A stretch of DNA of 64,000 nucleotides from Serendipita indica DSM 11827. Its lineage: Eukaryota; Basidiomycota; Agaricomycetes; Sebacinales; Serendipitaceae. The position numbers were made by a program, and so were the translations under genes. The notes beneath the pieces are model-generated. The model did no database searches, was not told the DNA's origin, and was given only the letters and a program-made list of their open reading frames with translations. Of the stretch, positions 56,031 to 64,000 are shown in pieces. The stretch spans positions 62,001 through 126,000 of the forward strand of contig CAJVGD010000050.1 in assembly GCA_910890315.1 (NCBI GenBank), in the 5' to 3' direction. Position 1 is the stretch's first letter; each line of letters begins with the position of its first letter.

Positions 56031-56604
56031 GGTCGCGGTACAAGTTCAACCGAGTCGCCAACTTCCAAAGTGCCTCCTGGCAAGAAAGCACGCGTGTGAA
56101 GGATGGGGTCGTACACAATTTGTAATGCTTGAGAGATGAGATTGAGTGCGCATAATACTGATTTCACATGAAGATGATCGCAATGCGGCCAGGACGCGAG
56201 TGCAAATCGTAAATAGGGATACTAGTCAATCTTCAAATTGCAAGCGTATAATCACCTCGTGTGTCTACAGGAGTGCAACTTCATCTGAGTGGCCGTTTAT
56301 GATACGATATTCGCATGCGCATAAAATCAGACTCTTGATAGTATCATCAATCAGTTCGGATAAAGGTTTTATTCAAAAGCCCATTGCAATTGTCTGGCGG
56401 TACGCAGGAGTGGACGACTGCACGCGAGACAAACCCTGGGGAGGCGCCTGTCACTTGGCCACTGCCGTCTGAAGGCGTTTATCAACTGTGTTCGTATCGA
56501 GTTGAAGAGCAATCGCAAACTTTAATCAATTCGCTATTTCGTACTTTTGGTTTACTCAACAGGCTGCACTCATCTAAAACCATCAAAACGCGGTCCAAGA
56601 AAAG
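56031..56604. other. Intergenic between copy D and RPB5
   Basis: About 575 bases between divergent starts. Near copy D (56108-56140) is the same ATGCTTGAGAGATGAGATTG block found before copies B and C. The rest shows no recognisable feature and presumably includes the RPB5 promoter. Confidence 0.45.
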
Positions 56605-57563
56605 ATGTCAGCACCGTCAGAAGCAGACCTTGCGGTGTCACGCCTATGGAAAGTGAACAGAACAATACATGAATTAGTCAGAGACCGAGTCAGTACACCA
56701 TTCCGACGTTGCCATCCTTACTTTCTCTTCAAAGCGCTCCTTTAATGGGCCTTTGCCCTCAGATTTGACAAGTTTACTAACTTTTCTGTCTCTTTCAACA
56801 TCACAGGGATATGCAGTTGCCGACGAAGAGATCAATATGACACTGGACGAGTTCAAGCAGCAGTTTGCACGCGCTGGATCTGTCGTCGACCGCGCCTCGC
56901 TCGGATTCTGGGCTCATCTTCGTAATGATCCAGCGACCTCAATCTACGTCTATTTTTGCGATGAGCGCAGCGTGGGCGTCCAACATATGAAAAAGCACGC
57001 ATCTGGCTCGCCATCACAAGTTTACTACAGTGTCTGACCGACTCAACAGACTATTGGGTATTCTAGATGAGAAGAATATCGTGCGAGGGATCATCATCTA
57101 TCCAAATGTGCTCACCCCGGCTGCGCGAAAGGTAGCCCGCATGTCTTCATTATGGTTTAGATCCTCTAACGGGTTCCAGGTTCTCACCGGGATGCCCCAA
57201 TATCAACTGGAAGAGTTTGCCGAAACGGAACTACTTGTGAACATCACTCAGCACACACTAGTCCCCCAACATGAGATTCTTTCCCCCGAGCAGAAGCGGC
57301 TACTTCTAGAGCGATAGTAGGTTTCTTCCTACTCAAATCTTGAGTGGTGAACTGACTTGCACCCAAGTCGTCTGAAGGAGACCCAACTTCCACGCATCCA
57401 GCTAGGTGATCCAGTCGCACGATACTACGGTCTTCGACGAGGACAGGTACTTGAGAACCCTGTGATAGATACTAGATCTTCTGACGCCTCTGCTCAGGTT
57501 GTCAAAATCACAAGGCCGAGCGAAACAGCAGGCCGCTACGCGAGCTATCGCATCTGTTTCTAA
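56605..57563 (+). CDS. RNA polymerase I, II and III shared subunit RPABC1 (RPB5)
   Basis: Shared subunit of all three nuclear RNA polymerases, sitting at the jaw near downstream DNA. The start [20 protein letters not shown] continues IHELVRDR, and a splice at about 56691-56807 joins to [20 protein letters not shown]. The jaw domain includes [20 protein letters not shown] and [17 protein letters not shown]. After a second intron come [20 protein letters not shown] with TPAARKVA, and later [20 protein letters not shown]. The conserved C-terminal assembly domain has [60 protein letters not shown] and F as the last residue, the canonical end of the family. Length is normal, about 220 residues after splicing. 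Five introns. It marks the return to core genome after the second island. Confidence 0.95.
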
Positions 57564-57710
57564 CCTCGGAATCTCGTCAACACCGCATGTATAGGGAAAA
57601 GCACTAGCATTATAGAACGTTTGATTAAATCTAGCACACAGCCGTGACCAGTAACAAAGCAATAAGATTAAGTTCAACGCTTATCCTCAGGAGTAATATT
57701 CCTGCCAGTG

Positions 57711-59381
57711 TTATCCACCAGGCTTGCTCGTGGATGCTCTACTTGGTGGTGGTGGCGGCTTCGAGTCTGACGGCGCCGGATAGCCAAACGGCATCGCACG
57801 CGAATCGACGGGTGAGACTGTCGGAAGGTCATAATTCTGCTCCTTGTCATCATCCTGTTCGGTGCTTTTGCGCGTGCCGTTGAGCAGTGAGACATCCTCT
57901 CCGGATAGATGCACAGGATCGCGTTGTCCGAATTCCTTGTTTACGGCTTCCCTCACCGTATCCGGCGAATTGTACATCCATGTCGCTCCTAAAACCACTG
58001 TAGCACCCAATACAAAGGATGGGGTGATGACCACGTCGAAAATGGCGACAGATGCGAGGAACGAAAGGACGATGGAGAGCGACGTCGCAAATCCTTTGAG
58101 GATATTGTCGGAGTACTTTGTGTCGTTGAGTCACAAGTTTCACAAGGAATATAATGGCTTACTTTAATCACAAGTGCGGTGACAAGTCCTCCAAATACCT
58201 GTGTAAGGACCGTGCACCATGCCCAGAACCCAAAGTTTGCAAACATGGTGCTAATAGCTGCGCCCTCACGCATGATCGGGATGAGAACTGGGATAAGGGC
58301 TGGAATCAAACTCCACAAGCTGAGTTGTACGTTTCGAACCCAGAGATCCGCCTTTGTCCCTATAAAGAGATTAGACTAGATCGAGGGGGTTAGGGAAACG
58401 GACCTTTGAGGACCATTTCAAAGTAGACACCTGCAAGTCCCGACGTGAAGCAGGACGCGGATACCGCCAAGAATCCAGTCAGAGGATGCATGGGGTGAGG
58501 CTCTGGGGCTGGATCCACGCTATCTCCTCCAAGGTCTCCCTCTGGGAGTTGAATGGGTTGCGAGGGTGTATGCGCTGCCGCAGAGGCTTGAATTTGGACG
58601 ATGCCAACACCAATCGTAAGTAGTGCGAGACTTGCCCATTTCCATCCCGTCAATCGTTTCCGCAGCAATAATACACTAAAGCCGGCCGTGGTGAGAATCT
58701 TCATTTGATTCGTGACTTGAAACGTCGGGACTTCGAGATTGGAAACTGCTATATACTGCAGATTGTTCTGCAGTACATACAGAAGCGCGGGAATCCCGAG
58801 CTTCCACGAGTCCGCAGAGGCGATCTGGGAAATGAGCGTCCGCAAGCGGACGAGATAACTGCCGAGGCCGGCATCCGCTGGCGAGCCGCTGGAAAAACCA
58901 GAGACTGCTGGCGTAGGTGGTAGCATATCGTATCCTCTTGTCGTAGGGCTTGACGCTTTCACGCGGGTGAACGCGATGAGGAAAGAAATGCTGCCCTTGA
59001 GGATTTCATTCATAAGGACCGCTGCAGACGCAGAGTAAACTTTGTCTGGAGCGACAGTTATTCGTGAATAGTGCATTATGATTGCCAAGGATGCATTTTG
59101 TAGTGCTAACGTGACCAGGCTAAAATATCGAACAAGCATTGTCAGCGTTCCGGTCACTCATCTTGTAGCCAGACTCACGAGACATATTTGAGTGGGAGAC
59201 CATAGATCCTTGGAACGTCCTTTGCGTCTCCGGTACTCTTGACGCTGCTCACGCTGGCGTTGCGTTGATGCAGAGCTGTTCCCGAGGGGCGTGACGGTGG
59301 GTATTGGACATTATTGGCATCATTTGGATAGATATCTTCAGGAGATTGTCGTGGGGGCGTCGCGCTGCCATGTCGATCCAT
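57711..59381 (-). CDS. UDP-galactose / nucleotide-sugar transporter (SLC35A-like)
   Basis: Golgi membrane antiporter that carries UDP-galactose or a related nucleotide sugar into the lumen in exchange for UMP. The start MDRHGSATPPRQSPEDIYPN at 59381 gives a disordered leader. The core is LVTLALQNASLAIIMHYSRI, AAVLMNEILKGSISFLIAFT, KLGIPALLYVLQNNLQYIAV with SNLEVPTFQVTNQMKILTTA, and LTGWKWASLALLTIGVGIVQ. Next are SCFTSGLAGVYFEMVLKGTK with ADLWVRNVQLSLW, then FGFWAWCTVLTQVFGGLVTA with LVIKYSDNILKGFATSLSIV. These blocks are hallmark SLC35A motifs, including QMKILTTA and YSDNILKGFA. The C-terminal tail is hydrophilic and Pro-rich (KPPPPPSRASTSKPGG). About four introns. Which nucleotide sugar is carried cannot be told from sequence alone. 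Confidence 0.88.
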
Positions 59382-59689
59382 CGACCGTATCTTTGTGCGG
59401 TGGTAGAGCTCAGAGGCCGCGGAGGAAGATTTTTGGATGTTTGCTGGGCCAAGAAATGAAGTCTGAATAGGGAGTTTATGTGTCATACAGTCTAGGCGCC
59501 GCCCTGAGCCGCTCCCTCTGCTCCTCAGTCCCTCGGCGCAGGCCACAGGCTGAGACGACGGCAGAAATGCAGGGCGAGCGTTGAAAAGACTGAAATCTTC
59601 TCAAAGAAGATACAAGTCCGGTGCCGATTATCAAAGGAAATAAAAAAAGCCGGTCAAGGGAGAGAACAAGCTTGAATTCGTCGACATCC
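59382..59689. promoter_or_regulatory. Divergent promoter region, transporter / iminopeptidase
   Basis: About 300 bases between the starts of the nucleotide-sugar transporter and the proline iminopeptidase gene. Both genes are transcribed outwards, so it should contain two promoters. No specific box was identified. Confidence 0.4.
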
Positions 59690-61391
<1,702 letters not shown>

Positions 61392-61514
61392 CCACAGCAC
61401 AATGTATGCAACTAACATGTGAGATCTATTACGACGAAGTGGAAAAGGCATATAGACTGGCGAGTCCGATAAAGATTAAGTTAGAAAGACAAGAGAAGAA
61501 GTGAGGACAAAATT

Positions 61515-64000
61515 TCATGATTGGTTCTCTTTCGAGTGATGATCCGGTGAGCGATTATTGGGAGAGTCGCGTGGCGTGTGCGCAAGAGAGAATCTAGATG
61601 CGTCTTCAACGGGCGAGCGACCAGGTTGAACCGACGGTGCAGGCGGCTGCATGAATCCTGAACCACCCATTCCAAAGTTTGGCATCATACCCATGCCCAT
61701 TCCCATTCCAGGCATCATCATGGGCGTCATCATGGGGGAACCCATGGGCATTCCCCAACCAGGCATGGGTGAACTAGCGCCCTGTCGTCCAGCATTAGCA
61801 TCATTTCCGCCCGCATCCGAGCCTGCTTGTGATCCAGCTTGTGAAAAGGTCATCATGGCTTGTTGGTAGGCTTGCATGGCTGCTTGCTGAGCGGCCCACA
61901 TCTGGTACTGCTGTTGTTGCTGTTGTTGCGGCGTCATCGCTCCTCCCCAGCCCATTCCAGGCATGCCTCCCATCGGATACATCATCGGCATTCCCCAGCC
62001 CATCATTGGGTTCAGCATCATTGGATTGAATCCCTGTTGCATCTCCCCGCCACCACCCATTGTCATCGCTTTGTCCAGCTGTGCACGCTGCAGCTCGTCA
62101 TACTTGCGCTGTCGTTCCTCTGCAATTCGTCGTTCTCGCTCTCGCTCAGTAAGCGCAGCACCAACACCACCCTCTCTATCTCGATCTCTCTGGTGAGCGG
62201 TAATTGCGCCAACAAGTCCCATTTGTGGCGGCGGCGGCGCAGTAGGAACGTTGATAAGAGATGCACCAGTCTCGCGAGCATTCGCCTCTTGCTGCTTGGC
62301 AGAGCGATTCTGCTTGTCTTGCATACCGGCCTCCAAGAGACCATGCGGCTGGAACGCCATGGTCATTGTCTCGTTGGGTTCGAGTGTGACAAAGGTATTG
62401 CGCGCATTGGTCTTTGTCGGGGCCTCTCCAGCGGGATCGAGAACGGTACTCCACATTGGTCGATTCGGCATGGTTTGAACCTGTGGTCGCTCCTGGTAAG
62501 TCGGCCGAGAGTGAGATTGATGGGACTCAGGTGGTGCACGTCGTCCAAATTCGTCTGTAGTCTCCACCGTTCGCCTCGGGTAGGCATGAGGATCAGAAGA
62601 AGATGGTTGTGAGGCGTGGCCTTGTAGTGAACGAGGTGGTTCCGCGTGGCCTTGTAGTGAACGTGGTTCCGCGTGGCGGTAAGGGTCTGGATGAGGGATT
62701 GGACTCGCTCCATTGGAGTATGATGGTCCTGGGATAGCAGGAAGTCTCCGCGATGGTCCACCCCGGGAATCCACGGAACTGTATTGACCATTGGAATGCG
62801 CCAACTCCGACATTGGATTGGGGTGCGTAGGGTGTGGTTGCGGCTGAGGCGAAACAATTGTCCCACTCTTTTGTTGGGGCAATTTTGAGGGACCTGCATC
62901 GTCATCCGAATCATCGTCGTCCTCTTCTTCCTCTTCTTCCTCGTCGCTACTGGCTCCCCAAGCCCCATGAGCCGTGCTACCTTGCTTGGGCTTGCTACGT
63001 CCAGGCTTGTGTCGGTTATTATCTTTTGCGGCCTGAGTTGCTTCTACATGTGCTTTCCGCTCTGCGGATTTTGCAGAGGGCGCGAACGACGAACGTGTCT
63101 GCTGCGGGTCCTTTCCGCTGTCACTGCTACTCGCAGACGGTGTGATCGGCGCGCCTGGTTTCGCGGTCGTTGGCGGAGGGATCAAATTCCCGTTTTGGTG
63201 CGCGGGTTGCTCGTCGGTAACATTCATATAGTTGATGGCCGCAAACACATCAGCATTGTCGTCTTCATGTTCTTCGTGAGATTTGGCGCTCATGGGCAAC
63301 GGCGACGCAGTGTACTCTTGAACGGACGTCTGTCGACTCTGAGGTGGCAAAAAACTGGGAGTGGTAGGAGCAGAAACCGGAGCGGATGGTGGTGGAGACG
63401 AAGCTATTTTCGACGACGATCCAGTCCGTTTCGGTTCTGGACTAAATGAGGCACTCCCTGTCGCCAAGCCCTCGCTTCGCATCGACGTGTTTCCAACGCC
63501 ACCGCTACTGCTCCCACCAAATGTCGGACTGTACGCATTTTGATTCCTTGGTGTCGTGTATTGAGCTGCTATGTTGCTCGTGCTCGCAAATGGCGAGGCC
63601 GGAATATCTTCCTCGCGTCCCGCCGAATTTTGTCGCTGTCGCTCAAGCGCAGCAAGGCGAGGTGGCAGCGGCTGCATCGGCACTTCTCGAAGAGGCGAAA
63701 ATTCATCCGGTTCATCTATCTGAGACAACATGTAGAGAGCCCCTGCTTCGTCGTAGAGCCGTGCGTCCTCTGACGGCTCAGCGGCGACAGCGGACGTTTG
63801 AGCTGTGGGAGCTGATGAGGGCTGTGCCGCCTAGACCGGAGTTCGGTCAAATAACTGGTAGCCGCTTGGGATTAGTACTCACCGACGTCATTTGTTGAAC
63901 ATTAGTGCCTCTTGATGGCGTGGGAGGTCCTGTGGGAGGTCCTGTGGGAGGTCCTGAGGGAGGTCCCCAGGTGGCAGTAGGTGGAGGCGTTGAAGAGTAA
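61515..64000 (-). CDS. Large low-complexity protein, 5' end outside window
   Basis: The gene runs off the right edge of the window. The main exon (about 61515-63740) encodes over 730 residues; an upstream exon (about 63890-64000) encodes TPPPTATWGPPSGPPTGPPT and continues beyond the window. The protein is mostly disordered: Ser/Pro-rich at the start, acidic and Lys-rich in the middle (SSDEEEEEEEDDDDSDDDAG), then a short tandem SLQGHAEP repeat. A Arg/Glu-rich coiled coil follows (LTERERERRIAEERQRKYDE). The C-terminal part is rich in Met, Gly, Gln and Pro (MGWGMPMMYPMGGMPGMG, a run of Gln). It ends PDHHSKENQS. It resembles no domain I know. Such Met/Gln/Gly tails occur in RNA-binding or scaffold proteins, but that is only suggestive. 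Confidence 0.7.
63917..63972. repeat. 12-base minisatellite encoding GPPT repeats
   Basis: About four tandem units of GGGAGGTCCTGT (plus strand), the last slightly changed. On the minus strand the units code for GPPT repeats in the upstream exon of the low-complexity gene, so the array is in frame and may vary in length between strains. Confidence 0.8.

Noticed and set aside
61860-62612. Plus-strand 250-codon open frame opposite the low-complexity gene
   Set aside because: Its Leu/His/Arg/Ser-rich composition is what the complement of Gln/Met/Pro repeats gives; no independent support.

Overview
The window is nuclear DNA from a filamentous basidiomycete. Every long gene is cut by many short introns (about 40-70 nt, GT...AG). 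Genes are dense on both strands, and the protein families are fungal: a Fungal_trans regulator, a TRPY channel, an ADP1-type ABCG transporter, a cytochrome b5-acyl-CoA dehydrogenase fusion and large F-box families. An Agaricomycete, possibly of the Rhizoctonia/Ceratobasidium type, fits best, but that genus call is inference. Splice sites and starts were traced by eye. Gene ends set by a stop codon are firm; internal exon borders are less so.

Layout. 1-22.6 kb is ordinary core genome: the 3' end of a fungal transcription factor, aldose 1-epimerase, a C2H2 factor, cyt b5-acyl-CoA dehydrogenase, a vacuolar TRP-type channel, an ADP1-like ABC transporter, a three-finger Iec1-like zinc-finger protein, a TACO1/YebC protein, a small four-helix membrane protein and transketolase. 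22.6-36.1 kb is an accessory island: a broken Ty1/copia remnant, a possible Plavaka-type transposon fragment, one member (copy A) of an unrecognised multi-exon gene family, and a cluster of F-box genes with gene fragments between them. 36.5-47.3 kb is core again: a Dnf1/2-type P4-ATPase, a bHLH regulator, a Nudix hydrolase and a DENND6-like Rab exchange factor. 47.3-56.1 kb is a second island: three tandem copies (B, C, D) of the same unrecognised family, with another F-box gene between C and D. 56.6-64 kb is core: RPB5, a UDP-galactose-type transporter, proline iminopeptidase, and a long low-complexity protein cut by the window end.

The most interesting point is the unrecognised family. Its protein is roughly 400 residues, coiled-coil-like at the N terminus, with a conserved C-terminal block, and no family I know matches it. 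The two islands share it. Two of its four copies sit head-to-head with an F-box gene. The tandem copies arose by duplication of a unit of about 2.8 kb that also copied the promoter and start codon of the neighbouring DENND6 gene. F-box proteins are SCF ubiquitin-ligase substrate adaptors, so the islands may hold a fast-evolving recognition or turnover system; this is a hypothesis only.
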